Assembly (NCBI RefSeq): GCF_009389715.1
Contig: NC_052409.1
Coordinates: 5,631,775 to 5,695,774, forward strand
Direction of reading: 5' to 3'
Source of the DNA: Phoenix dactylifera
Lineage: Eukaryota > Streptophyta > Magnoliopsida > Arecales > Arecaceae
Length of the DNA: 64,000 nucleotides
In this document: positions 36,568 to 49,175 of the stretch, piece after piece
Numbering within the stretch: position 1 is the stretch's first letter
How the letters are laid out: every line of letters starts with the position of its first letter
Translations under genes and position numbers: made by a program
Notes under the pieces: generated by a model
Seen by the model: the letters and a program-made list of their open reading frames with translations, nothing else
Databases searched by the model: none
Told to the model about the DNA's origin: nothing

Positions 36568-39500
36568 GGATCCTAGCTTGGAACTGTAGGGGGGCAGCCA
36601 AGCCGTCCTTCATGTCTTCTTTCAAACGGTTAGTGCAAATTCAGTGCCCAGAGATCTGTGTCATTAGTGAGACCCGGCTATCTGGTGAGGGACTTGCACG
36701 TCTGAGACGACGTCTGGGGAGGGACTGGGAGACATACGCAGTCGAGTCCCAGGGGTTGTCGGGAGGTATCTTGCTCCTGTGGAGGCGTGGGGTGGCGACC
36801 TTTGATGTCTTCCATAACTGCTCTCAACAGGTAGTTATGGTCGTATCGGCACCTGATGCTCCTCCGTGGGTTTTGTGTGGGGTGTATGCGAGCACGAATC
36901 ACAGGGTCAGGAGAGTCCTCTGGCAGGAGATTGCCAGTCTCATTGCCCAGGGTGTCCCGACAGTTGTAGTTGGTGACTTCAATTGCATCCTGAGTTCGGG
37001 TGACAAAAGGGGAGGGGCAGCCTTCACGGATAAAGTGGACAGGAGGGAGTTCCGTGACTTTGTGTCACGCACGGGCCTGGTGGACTTAGGTTACTCAGGA
37101 CCTCAGTTTACTTGGTGCAATAATCAGCTTGGCAGTGCTAGGGTTTGGGAGCGTCTGGACAGGGCCTTTGCGTCCCCAGACTGGTTTCTTCTCTTTCCTA
37201 CCTGCAGGGTCACTCACTTACCTCGGATCGCCTCGGACCACTGCCCCTTGCTGATTTCTACATCGCTGGGACCCAGGCATCACAGCCCCTTCCGCTTTGA
37301 GAAGGTCTGGCTATCGTACCCCCAGTCCTGGGATATTGTACGTGATGCATGGCGCCTCCCGGTGCGTGGAGACGCTATGCACCGGGTGTCGCGTAAACTA
37401 GAGTTGGCCAAGAGGCGTCTCCGGCGATGGAACCGCGAGGTTGTGGGCGATATCTTCCGGAGAGTGGAGGGGGTTGAGGCCGCGATCTCCGAGTTGCAGT
37501 CGAGAGAAGATTTGGAAGGCATGCTTTCGACGAGCGATACGGGTGACCTTCGGGGGTTTCTAGCGACTCACCACTCCCTCCTACGACAGCACGAGATCTT
37601 CTGGCGTCAGAAATCTCGTGTCTAGTGGGTGCGTGAGGGTGACCGCAATACTAGTTTCTTCCACCGGACTACGATTATTCGGAGGCAGCGGAGCACGATT
37701 CACTCGTTGCGAGATAGGTCGGGATATCGGGTGGAAGGCGAGCCCTCCATTCGTCAGATCTTGTTGGATTTCTTCCGCACCAGATGGACGGAGGAGGAGG
37801 AGTCCGACGATAGCGACCCCATCCCTCCGCGGATGGATGTGAGGATCGAGGATGATGAGAACACAGCCCTGGTCCGACCGGTGTCGGCACAGGAGGTACA
37901 GGAGGCAGTCTGGGCTTTGGCTCCAGACAAGGCTCCGGGACCAGATGGGTTTCCCCCGTTCTTCTTTCGACGATATTGGGGTATTATTCAGACAGCAGTG
38001 GTTGAGGCCATTCAGTGCTTCTTCTCCCAGGCAGTGATGCCAGGGGATTGGAAGGCTACCTTCATCACGCTCATTCCGAAGCGTCAGGAGGCGACCGAGC
38101 CCTGCCACTTCAGACCCATTAGCTTGTGCACTACCTTGTACAAGGTAGTGGCCAGAATTATGGTTCGGAGGATGAAGCCCCTTCTGCCTGGTATCATTAG
38201 TCAGGAGCAGGGGGCGTTTATAGCTGGCAGAAACATCTCCCATAATGTTCTGCTGGCTCAGGAGATGATGTGGGACCTTCAGCGAGCATCGAAGCGACAT
38301 AGCCTGATGGCTATTAAACTGGATATGGAAAGAGCTTATGACAGGATCAGATGGAGATTTCTTCAGCAGACACTGGAGGTGTACGGATTCCACAGGCAGT
38401 GGATCGACTGGGTGCTGGGGTGTGTCAGGGGGCCAAAATTTTCGATTTTGGTCAATGGCACACCTTCTCCTTTCTTTGAGTCTACTATGGGGCTGCGTCA
38501 GGGATGCCCCTTATCTCCTTACTTGTTTATTCTTTGTGCTGACATTTTGTCTCGTGATTTGCAGAGGGTGTGTGCCCGTAGGGAGCTGGAGGCCTATGTT
38601 CCCGCCCCGGGGGCTAGTCCTCTTTCCCACTTACTCTTCGCTGACGATTGTCTTCTTTTGGCCAGGGCGCGGGTTTCTGATGCACGGGTCCTTCGTAGGG
38701 TGGTAGCAGATTACTGTATGGCGTCGGGCCAGAGAATCAACTTCCAAAAGTCAGCTGTCCGCTTCAGCCCGAGTACGGAGAGCAGGGTCAGACAGGAGAT
38801 TCGTGGGATTTTGCAGATTCCCGAGCAGGAGGAGACATTGACCTACATGGGAGTTCCCATCACAGGCCGCAGATTACGAGTGGCAGAGTGTTCCAGCCTG
38901 GTGCAGCGGGTGGAGAGCAGGTTGGAGGGATGGAGAGCGGTTTCCCTATCTATGATGGGGAGACTGACCTTGATCAGATCAGTGTTGGGGTCCATGCCAG
39001 TTTATCTCATGGCCAACACTGTGGTTCCGAAGACGACCTTACTGAGGATTGAGCGACTGCTGCGGTGCTTCCTGTGGGGGTCACATGGCGGAGGCCGCGG
39101 GGTGCATCTGGTAGCCTGGGAGCTTGTATGCCGGTCCACCAGCGAGGGCGGTCTCGGGGTGCAGTCCCTGCTGGAGCGTCGCGAAGCCTTCATTGCTCGG
39201 CATGCAGCTCGGTTTCTGCTAGAGCCACACGGGCTGTGGAGTCAGGTGATGGCTGCCAGATATGGACATGACGGCTCAGAGGTGGCATGGAGTGGGCGGC
39301 GAGTTTCCTTCATGTGGCGTGAGATTGGGAGGTATGTGCCGACGGTGTCGGCAAATACCAGGTGGATAGTTGGCGATGGGCGGAGTATTGATGTGACTGC
39401 GGACCCATGGGTGGACACTGTCCCACTGAGGTGCTGGCCGACCATGGTTGATGCTACGGCGACGGAGGGACTGCGGGTTTCTGATCTTCTGGCCCCAGGA

Positions 39501-40703
39501 GAGTCAGCATGGGATGATGCCAGGTTACGTCAGCTGTTTGGGGGACATCTAGCTGAGAGGATCCGGTCTCTTCCGGTGCCAGGCTATGGGGGGCCTGATG
39601 TTAGGGTTTGGGGCACCTCTTGCCGATCCAGGGTCCGATTGGGAGACCTCGCCGGTGTTATCCAGCAGGAGCATGAGCCAGGGCCGGACTACACTTGGAT
39701 CTGGAGGTCAGGGCTCCACCCGAGGGCTGCACTCTTCCTATGGAAGGTGGCGTGGGACCGTCTCCCGACGAGAGCAGCGCTGAGTAGGCGAGGATGTGAG
39801 ATCCCTGCGGAGTGCGGGACATGCAGTGTGGAGGAGTCGGTCGACCACGTGCTTTTCCAGTGTACGTGGGCGAGGTCGGCATGGCAGTGGGCAGGGTTCC
39901 CGCAGGAGGTCTGGCATGGGAGGCCTCAGTTTTTACAGACGATGCAGCAGTGGTTGGTCCGCTCTCGGACATGTCAGGAGGCTATTCGAGCGACTTGCAC
40001 AGCACATCAGATCTGGCTGGCAAGAAACGCTCGCACCCTCGGTGAGCGCAGGGTTTCACCGAGGTTCGTGGTGGAGCTAGCGCGCGTACAGGCATTGGAG
40101 ATCAGATCCTCTTCAGATGGACCTTTGATAGCTCGGGACACCTGGGGTTCTCTTTCTGCTTCGGCAGCTTCCCAGATGGTGTTCTTCACCTGGGAACCCC
40201 CACCCCCGAGTTTCCTCAAGGTCAACTTTGATGGATCGGTTTTGGATGGAGGCGCGCGAGGTGGTGCGGGCTTTGTGATACGGGACCCGCATTCCAGAGT
40301 CGTGGCAGTAGGGGGCTGTCAGCTGTTCGGCATATTGGTCCCCGGGGCAGAGTTACGAGCTGCCTGGGCCGGTCTTCGATATGCGAGGCAGGCTTTGCAG
40401 GCTGGCTTGATTGTGTTGGAGGGCGACTCAGCCACAGTCATCAGTTGGATTCAGAAGGGGCTGAGGGGTGAGGGCTCAGACCACCCCTTGGTTCGAGACA
40501 TAGGGATGATGTGTGGGGTTGGGGTGGCCATTCAGGCCAAGCATGTATTTCGAGAAGCCAATGGGGCAGCCGACTGGGTGGCTGCCTTCGCGGCTCATCA
40601 CTCAGGGTACACCCTGTGGGTGGGGGAGGGGGAGTTGCCTCTGGCTCTCCGTGAGTTAGTATTTTTTGACTTTATTGGGTGTATTCGTACGCGTCTTGTA
40701 TGA
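36564..40703 (+). CDS. LINE ORF2: endonuclease-reverse transcriptase-RNase H, interrupted by one TAG
   Basis: One frame of 1379 codons, broken only by a TAG at 37623-37625 (codon 354). The APE-type endonuclease (about 1-230) shows MRILAWNCRG, SETRLSG, VVVGDFNCI, WERLDRAFAS and ASDHCPLL. The reverse transcriptase (about 450-720) shows KLDMERAYDRIRW, LRQGCPLSPYLF and the catalytic FADD (38637-38648, residues 692-695). Then follow the post-RT region, a zf-RVT domain (HPRAALFLWKVAWDRLPTRA, with Cys and His pairs) and an RNase H domain from about residue 1215 (VNFDGS, GAELRAAW, LEGDSATV, AADWVA). The stop lies in the linker between endonuclease and RT (context KSRV-stop-WVREGDRNTSFFH). It would yield an endonuclease-only product. 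A C-to-T change from CAG (Gln) would create it; that origin is inferred. Confidence 0.92.
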
Positions 40704-40733
40704 AAACCCGTTTTTAGCAAAAAAAAAAAAAAA

Positions 40734-40746
40734 AAGAGAAAGTACT
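40734..40746. repeat. Right target-site duplication of the LINE
   Basis: AAGAGAAAGTACT follows the poly(A) and is identical to 34254-34266. Confidence 0.9.
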
Positions 40747-43700
40747 TTCCTTCTTCTTATTTGGGAGTTTGGAGAGAAAAGAAAAGAAAGTATACCTTTT
40801 TAATACTTTTACTAAAATACCCTAAGATATATTTGTCATTTTAATTTGGTACTTATTTAATTTAAGGGTAAAATAGGTATTATAAAAAATTTATTAAGTT
40901 TCAATTTCTTTCTTTCCAAATCCTCCTACTTATGGGAGGAGAGAAAGGAGAGAATTGGAGCCCAAAATTTTCCTCCTATTTCCTCCTTTTCTTTTCTTTT
41001 TCCTTCACTAAAAAAACTTCTAAACATCAAAAGTTTTAACTTTTCCTTTCATTCCATTCCTTTCTCCTCAATTCCAAATTTTCAAACGGAGCGTAACTTG
41101 GGTTTGGCTGAAAAAGAGAAGAGACTTGAAGAAGTCAGTTAAAAGACTTAAGGAACCTACTCACTCAAATGCATAAATAAAGATTATTAATACTAGATTT
41201 ATCACTAATCATCATTTATCTTTACCTACATTATCTAATCGCAACAAGCTATAGTTCGACAACCATCTATAGTTCTATACTATATATAAAAGTGTCAATT
41301 ATTTCTGTCCTGCAGCAATCTGGATCCTTGAATCTACTCAAATTAAGAAATACCAGCCACATAAATTATAATAGAAGAATCCTATTTAGATCAGGGGTTC
41401 AGATCCGGTGCAAACTCAAATTTTATTGGATCCATCGACTCGACCATATTTTGTAGTAATATTCATTTTACAAAAGTGATCAAACATAGCGTCATGTCTC
41501 AGTATAGATATTCTGAATCTAAGACATTGTATAGATGTCAAATTGCAGTCACATAATAAAACTATAGAATAAAGTTTCTGTTAATGCATATGAAACTGCT
41601 TCCGGAGTATCTTTCTTGGAAGGACTGGATATAAACAACCACTGCGGCATTGCAAAACGCAGCCCATCTGTTTGGTGGCAGAGTTATGGCATTATGGAAC
41701 TAAGCTTAGGGACCAATTGGTTGCCCATGGGTTTTTAAACTAGATAATCATAAAACATCATTCTCTATGAGACAGATGTTATAGAAAATAGAGGGAGACC
41801 TGTTTCTCATAAAATTCATCTCTCAGATTTATGGTTGTCAATTTCTTCCAAGGTCCGACTAAAGCCCAATGCAAAACTGGTCAAAAAGGTCATGTGAACT
41901 AGACCGAGCTGCCAATGAGTACAAGCCAGCCTCGACCAAACCGCTATCAGATTTGGTCTAGTTTGGGTCAAGATCAAACGGCATCGATATTGGATTTTCA
42001 TCCTAACCGACCCAACCTGACCCGACCAATTGCTAGAACAAGTTTAAGCCACCTATAATCAGCATTCGATCAGCAATCCTTCGAGGTGTCGGTGGTCCGC
42101 TACCCTAGCATGGATTCAGCTCGAACCGGCTTGCCAAAACCATTACTTAGAGCAGGCCCTATTGGAGCCTAACTTCAGGCACATCCCTGCAGGCTAATAA
42201 TGGAATGGGCTCTTCTGATAAGGGCAAGAGCAGAATCCTCGCAATAGCTGGGAGATTCTCTCGCAAATGGCCATCTTCTTTTTCATCCTGGGTACCTTCT
42301 TCGGGCTCCATAAAAGTTTTGCCTCTAGCTGGCCAAAATGGTCCTGAAATTTTGGACTCGGATCCTCCCACTGTGAGATCATCTTTTCCAAGAGAAATCA
42401 CACCTTGGTTTCCTCCACTTTGTGGCCATTTTGACGTGGAGAAGTAAGGCTGCACAGAGATGGTAAAGCACGCAGGGCCACTTATTAATGTCGTTATCCG
42501 GGCAACGTGACTTTCTACTGCTGTGGAAAACCCGTGAGCTCATGTACAATTGTACTATGCTCCGTTTTTTTAGTTTCTGAAAGAATCTTAGAGTACATGA
42601 AGCAGCAGTCATCAAAACAATCACATGACACTCTAAGTCATGATGATGGCATGGTCTATTGTACAAAGATTTTAATGGACAGGTGTGGCTGTGTCAGTGC
42701 TCCCCCATTGGCAATATTGAAGTCCAGATATTTGGCTTCATTTTGATTTATCATCTATGGAGCTAGAGCCCATGGAGGTTTGTGTATTTGAGATGTTCTT
42801 CAAAGGGAGTAGCCACCTTAGTCTTTGCATGTAATGGCTCTTTATAATGTCGATTTATGTGAAATGATAAAGATGGAAATGGCTTCTTTTTTTTTTCCTT
42901 TTTCTTATGAGAAGGGAGGTAGACCTGCCTATATTGTAATTATTCATGTCTAGATTTTTGTGGATACATCATCCAAGACGGGCTAGACATAATAGCATTA
43001 TCATGTATTTTTGATCATTCATGCTGAAAAATCCTTTTTGTCCCATTATAAAGCTATGTGTTTTATTTGTTTTTTAATTTCTCCCTAATCTTTGTATGCT
43101 CGACAACTTAATCTATTCTAATGAGTGCCTAGTTTATTAGACCAGCTGCCTATGGAATCTTATAAATTATCACTAATTATCACCCCTTATCAAACTAAAA
43201 TTATTGAATAATCGGCTCCAAAATTTTAAATTGACGGAAAAAAGATCAACAGATACGTGGATGCACACACATGTACGACATAAGGCCAAAATTCAAGGAC
43301 AAACATTTTATGGCTCTGTATGCTGGGCTACACACAATTAAAGGATTCAGATCTTCTGTGGTGGGTGTTTTGCACTGCAGAGAATGATTGTATACAATTA
43401 CCACCATGTTCTCTTATCGGTTGTTTGGCGTTTAACATTGTTACATTATGTTTGGCATGCAACGTGAAGCGCCATATTTGATAACCTTCCAGCTCTACAA
43501 TTGGATAATATATCAGTGATCAAGGATTACACAGCTCTCCGTGGTGCAAAATATGTAGTGTAGAGAATTATGGCTCACACCAAAATCCTCCCACACCATC
43601 ATGCAGCCCTACAAACTCCAAGTCGTCCAGGTATTTCGAGTCTGCTGTCACACATTACTAGGGGCTAGGAACCTTTCCCACAGTAGTGCAAAAGAAAAAA

Positions 43701-44153
43701 AAATTTCCTTAAAGAACTGGTGCAATAAAACCTCAAGAATCCACCTAGCCTTCATTGTCGTTCCACTATTTCATACGTCGAAATCCCTGAATTCTTGGCT
43801 TTCCTTCATCTTCTACCTTGTCTGAGAAACTGATGCTTTTCCATGAAAAGAGATAACCATGGCGGTCTACCCCTCTTGCTTGAAGTCCTTTCGGTGGGAG
43901 ACTGGCCAAAAAGCACCCATAAACGGACGTGGCACAGGAGCATTGCTGCCGAGGCGACAGAACCTTTTAAAGATGAATTCATGGTGGTTGCCATGTCCTC
44001 CATAGGAGACAGCGCACCGACTCCATCGAACCTTTAGAGTTTCAGGATAGTAGTTTAATCGTCCCTCAAAAAGATTGAACTCACTTGCAATATGCATGCC
44101 TAAAGCTACATCTTTAAACCTCTAGATCTTGTAATGCAACATGTCAAATATTA

Positions 44154-44442
44154 AAAATATATTTAGTTCACAACCGGAATGGGAACCGAAATGAAAATGG
44201 ATTAGAATAGAAATCGAAATAATCATATTTTTCAAGGTATTTGGTTCGTGACTAGAATCGAAATCTGAATTAGAATGAGTCTTGAATATTGGATGAGAGT
44301 TCGGATTAGATTTTGGAGGATCGTGACATTTTCGTTTCCCTCTGTCGTCGAAATGTGAATAGAACACCCCAACTAAGAAATGAGAGTCACTCATTCTCAT
44401 TTCTATTATAGAACTCAACTCTTTCCAACTAAATATATTTTA
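44154..44442. mobile_element. MITE with 15-bp perfect terminal inverted repeats
   Basis: AAAATATATTTAGTT at 44154-44168 is the exact reverse complement of AACTAAATATATTTT at 44428-44442. Similarity extends imperfectly a few bases outward and inward. The interior (about 260 bases) repeats 'gaatcgaaat'- and 'gaatgaga'-like words and has no coding capacity. The superfamily is not assignable with confidence; the AT-rich flanks hide the target duplication. Confidence 0.7.
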
Positions 44443-46148
44443 AATAATTTCTCCTAGAGGAATACTACAGCTGGGAGCCTTAGTAGCTAGAGAATTTTTT
44501 TGGCCACATGAAATGTGAAATGGGCACCTCCTCCCTTTGTTATAGGGCCTACATGTATTCCAGAGAAGGTTATATACCCAAGCATGCTTACTGATACGAA
44601 CGTGCATGGATCACTTGGCTAGTTTCCCTCGCTAGTATATTAGCTTGTGTATGCAACTCTAGTACTCAAGTAGGTTTCTATTCACCAAAGCAAACATGAA
44701 TTAATATTGAGGAAGCAAAGCTCGCTGCACTCATAAGCACGTGGAAACAGTGCAAACGTTTGCTAGCTCTAATTTCTTTAAGAATATAGTATTAATGTTA
44801 ATTAATCAACCTTTTAAACGCCATCCAGAATAAGAGCATGGAACTAAGGTGGCAGTATCTTACTAGTATTGCTGTAAACGCAATATATACTTTGTAGGAA
44901 TATTTGTAACTCTCTACTGACTTAGCTTCCAGTTCTTGTGTGGATCCAACAAGATCAAACTCCATCATCACTTGGAGTTAGCAAGACTTTCTACAATAAG
45001 AATTTTTGACCTTGATGAGATCTTGATTATACTCAAAAGTTCCTGAAATGTAATGAAATAATTGAAACATTCGGCATATCTTGTAAGAATGTCCTTTTAA
45101 GTGCCGACCATTTCGAATGCCTGATGGCTTCATTGGACCTTCAATATGTTCGATAGATAGATTAGGGAAGCTTCATCAATTCGCCAAATGATGAAGGTCA
45201 TGGTGAAAAACCCTTCAACATATTTTACTTATGGCCCACCATCATACACTTTCGCTAGATGGTTGACGTAAAATAATAGTTACATCTTGTTTCACTTGGG
45301 ATGCCAACTCATTTGAGTTAGTAAAAACATCAGTTGTTCGATACAATGATCTGGATTTAACTCTATTCATGGTGCCAATATCAACTAGATATTTTTAATT
45401 CTAATTTTAAAAAATAATATGTATTTTTTAAAGATATGAAATTGAAACACCACCTGAGTTTGAATTCGATTCTTCCAAATATAAAGACAGAGGCCAAACA
45501 ACCAAAGTGAAACTACTTGAAGTTGATATTGTGGCAATATAAAAGAGTCTTCTTACGGTGCTAAGCTACAACAAGGGTGGCAATCAGATTCGGTCGAATA
45601 CAATAAAGATCAAAAATATGCCAACACAAAATCGATCTATTTATTAAATAAATTAAAAATTTAGATTCCAATATAACTATTTTATGAAAAAATAATTTAA
45701 TCTGACTTAGAGCGGATTGAATCAAAGTTCAGACGGACAAAAGAGCTTTCAAAAGAAAGGCTCACCTTACATCACACGTGGGGTTAAGTGATGTCAAGCC
45801 AGCATTAATCATGTGACCAAAGGTCCCCTCCAATGGACGTATCTGCTTGTCCCGAGCAAACCCTAGTTAATACCCACAAGACAAGAGAGAGCCGAGCCGT
45901 GCAAATCATCGCATGCCACGTGTAATGGTACGCCGTGCAACTAAAAAACAAATGAAACAATTGAGAGCAGCATCAATCATCGTGCCATTGTTGGCTCCTG
46001 CGAAACATCCGGAATGGAGTAGGAAAGATGTCAAGGATGAACAGCAAACGGCGTACCATGCGCTGTGTGGATTAACTTTTATTCCCATTCCTTTATGTGT
46101 ATGCTCCACTCTCTATAATGGAGGAGCTGTTCTGGTGGTGCCGGCAAC

Positions 46149-46850
46149 ACGACAAATTCCACCCACCAAGGTCACAAAAAGCACCAAAATTGTGGTGTGC
46201 TCTTATCCAGTATGACGTGGAGATTATTGAACCGTCATTTTGCTGTTACAGTGTTCAGGTCTATTCTTATATCTTAGGAGCCTCTTTTTCTGATAGTAGC
46301 TTGCCCAATAATGACGATGGAGCTGGAGTTACGTTTGTGATCAAAATTCAGAATTCTAGATTGGTCATTGTTGGAGGACGTTGCTTTTTCGAGGCTTCAG
46401 CATTGGAGACAGGGCTCCAGACAGTATGAAAGAATATCTCCTATGCGACAAATTTCATCCACCAAGGTCACAAAAAGCACCAAAATTGTGGTGTGCTCCT
46501 GCTGAGCTGCTCTTATCCAATATAACATGAAGGTTAATGGAACCCCTATTTTACTATTATAGTACTTAGGTCTATTCTTATTTTTTGGGAGCCTCCTTTT
46601 CGGGCTATCTCAAAATAAATTTTGATGGTAGCTTGTCTGATAGTGATGATGAAGCTAGAGTTGCATTTGTGACCAAAGATCAGAGGAGGATGTTGCTCTT
46701 CCGAGACTTCAGCATCAGGTGTGGAACACTGGACAATGCGAGAATATCTTCTATGCCACAAAATCTATCAATCAAGATCACAAAAAGCACCAAAATTGTG
46801 GTGTGCTCCAGCTGCTGAGCTGTTCTTATCTGTGTGAAGTATGTACGGGG
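46149..46850 (+). repeat. Tandem repeats of about 300 bp containing RNase H fragments
   Basis: The phrase caccaaaattgtggtgtgct, preceded by ccaagRtcacaaaaag, occurs three times, at about 46180, 46478 and 46788. After the first two, a segment of similar sequence follows that encodes pieces of a retroelement RNase H domain. Copy 1 reads GAGVTFVIKIQNSRLVIVGG; copy 2 reads WEPP then, after a frame change, LKINFDGSLSDSDDEARVAF. The third copy is cut off shortly after the shared phrase. Spacings are about 296 and 310 bases. Both coding parts correspond to the RNase H end of LINE ORF2. Confidence 0.75.
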
Positions 46851-49089
46851 CAATTGGGGAAGAAGCAAGTTGTGGGGCCCTTTTGAACCAAACAATGATG
46901 TGGATTTGATGTCATGTCATCACTATCACATGATGGATCTCTCGGAGTTTACCATCTGATTTCACAGTGGGAAAATAATTGGTATATTCGAGCACCGTAC
47001 TATGGGATTCAGTGTCATCTGACGGTCCTTTAATGTGGTCCCTCAAAGTGCTGCAGCGATTCACTTTGGTAAATTGGTTTTATCTTATGAAAAGTGGGAA
47101 AATGTGGGGCCACCGTGACGATGTATACATAAATAGATACATGTACATAAAATGTATGAACATCCAACATAGCATGAGATACAATATGCCTCGATGAAAT
47201 GATACATGGATGATACTATTGTCACCTCGATCTAGTTGGCATATGGCTGCTGATAGACCCATACTGAGGAAGAGGAAGATCCGAACCCTACATATGGGGA
47301 AAAAAAAAAAAAGAGAAGATCGATGATGAAATTAGATAGGATGCTGAAGAATAACAAAAGAAAAAAAAAAGGCTGAAAAAGTATAAAGAGAATAGAGAGC
47401 ATATACTTTTTCTGATACGCATTTGATATCTTAGACATTCTTATAAAAGTTCTGCTTCAAAAAATTTTATTTCTGAAAGCTCTACTGCTAATAGTTCTAT
47501 CAAATGTAGCCTAACTTTATGAGGCCACATCAAGTACTAACATAAGATACATAAAAAAGAGGAGCATTTTTATCTTAAAGAAGAAAAAAAAGGGTTTATG
47601 TATATATTGCACAAAGAGTCCACATGCAGGTTTAATCTGAATTAAACCACTCTTATCGTTGATGGACCAAATAGATCGATAGTCGAAACACCCGCATCAA
47701 GAAAATGCAATTAATTGCAAATTCTTAGACAGCAGATACTTATGTTTATTAGAGCATAAAACCACTGGGCAAGTCCCCAGAGAGAACTAAACTAATTTGT
47801 TGGTTTTCTTGTGGGAATGAGAGCAGTAGCTGAACCACCTAAACCCTAGTTTCGCTTTTAAACCTCCAGAACCAATTCATAACTCTCATGCTAGGAAAGT
47901 AGCAACTCCCAGCCACTCCACCACCAACTTTTCCTTGAGTTGGTATCTTCTTTTTAAGGCACTCTGTGTGCACCAGAGGAACTCTTTCATCCACTCCCAC
48001 CAATGAGAGAAAGACTCCAAACTTCTTAAAAAGAAAAAAATGGTTAAATAGCTTAATTCGGCCTATAGGTAAGGCTTTTGTAGAGCAGAGGTCCCCAGAA
48101 GTCCCACCAAATCCAGCAGAATTTAAATGCATGTGCTTACAGTAAAAAGAATACTGTAGCCCCATGAATCCTTAGAAGAAACCTTGTCATGTAAAGTGAT
48201 GGTATAGACAAATTGATAAGGTTTTAATGACTCCAAAATCCAGTTACAAGAAATCCTACCAAGATCAGTTGTTAATGGCCATTACAAAGATAGTTATCAT
48301 GGCTGTAATAAAAAAATAACAAAATAATCAAAATTACTTGCCAAAATAATTACTTATCAAATACTTTTTTTAAAAAAAATAAATTTAGATTTTAAAATAT
48401 TATTGTATTTAGGTAAACAAGGTAATGTTAAATAATGAAGTAATGAACATCTTGTTAAGTAACAACAATCATAATAGAAAAATATTCACTAATGGCTGCT
48501 ATTTAATTTTTTATTATTGATGTATGTAACATAATGGCACTTTATAAAGAAGTAAAAAGTGAAAATGGCTGTTATTGTGACCATGTTGATATGATAACTT
48601 GTGGCTTTTATATCTGTCTAGAGAAGAAAAGCGACTATTCGCTCTCTTCAAGGGAATAGAGGAGCAGTGGAATCGTTTTATGTGGGCGTTTGGAGCCTTA
48701 TATCACAGAGTTGGAGGTGAGGTGAGACGGCTACTTGGAGACCCACTTGGAAGACTGGAATTGAGCTGGGTAGGGGATGGAACAGGAGTTGGACCACTCA
48801 GGGACCATTTGATCCCTTCTTGACTGCATTTATTTATTTTGGAAGTAATGGTGCACTAAGAGCTGGGTCCCTTTTGTGTGCCCATTGTTTCACGATTCAA
48901 TCAAGCAATGTGAAGGTTGATGTATCTCCCATGTAACTGGATCGATGAATGTCATCGGGATAAATCGAAATATTTCAAAATTTAATTTAAAATAATAAAG
49001 AAGATATTACCACAATCTAGCTTGATATATTGATTGGTGATGTCATTTCAAGCGTCAAGTTATGATTTTATGTTGATTGTATAGGAGCT

Positions 49090-49175
49090 CGCAATGAAAT
49101 TTATTGGAAGGAGGACCGACCCAGACTAATAAACCTATATAACATCCTTTTTATTAGTTGATACGGGACTATGAG
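49090..49175. repeat. Fragment related to the LTR-element internal region at 2.6 kb
   Basis: The order ttggaaggaggac, taataaacc, atat and gggact of bases 2595-2665 recurs here with substitutions and small gaps. It is a second, shorter copy of the same repeat family. Confidence 0.5.

Larger units (their letters stand above)
34267..40733 (+). mobile_element. Near full-length non-LTR retrotransposon (plant L1-type LINE with RNase H)
   Basis: The element starts GTGATAACGGCTATC directly after the left target-site duplication and ends with a run of 16 or more A's directly before the right one. It has a GC-rich 5' UTR (34267-34590), ORF1 (34591-36567), ORF2 (36564-40703) and a very short 3' UTR of about 15-20 bases before the poly(A). 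Perfect target duplications, an intact ORF1 and only one stop codon in ORF2 point to a recent insertion. The RNase H domain at the ORF2 C-terminus places it among the plant L1 LINEs that carry this domain. Its GC content is far above that of the surrounding DNA. Confidence 0.95.
34146..41093. mobile_element. MITE-like element (TIR, TAA duplication) split by a LINE insertion
   Basis: The left end TAA|CCCTCCGTTTG (34143-34156) and right end CAAACGGAGCG|TAA (41083-41096) form imperfect terminal inverted repeats of 11 bases flanked by a 3-bp TAA duplication. A TIR of this kind with a TTA/TAA target suggests a PIF/Harbinger (Tourist-like) MITE. Without the inserted LINE and one copy of its target duplication the element is about 468 bp (34146-34266 plus 40747-41093). 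Its interior is rich in 'aaaagaaaagaaa' tracts and 'gggagttt' words. No transposase is present, so it is non-autonomous. Family assignment rests only on the ends. Confidence 0.65.

Noticed and set aside
42159-42455. Overlapping open frames on both strands of 80-98 codons
   Set aside because: Neither product resembles a known family; no promoter or splice context.
45913-46215. Open frame of 100 codons beginning MPRVMVRRATKKQ
   Set aside because: It runs into the RNase H-derived repeat array and is explained as chance coding in repeat DNA.
47060-47530. Possible further MITE around 'tgataggactattag'-like words
   Set aside because: Ends could not be paired, so it was not called.
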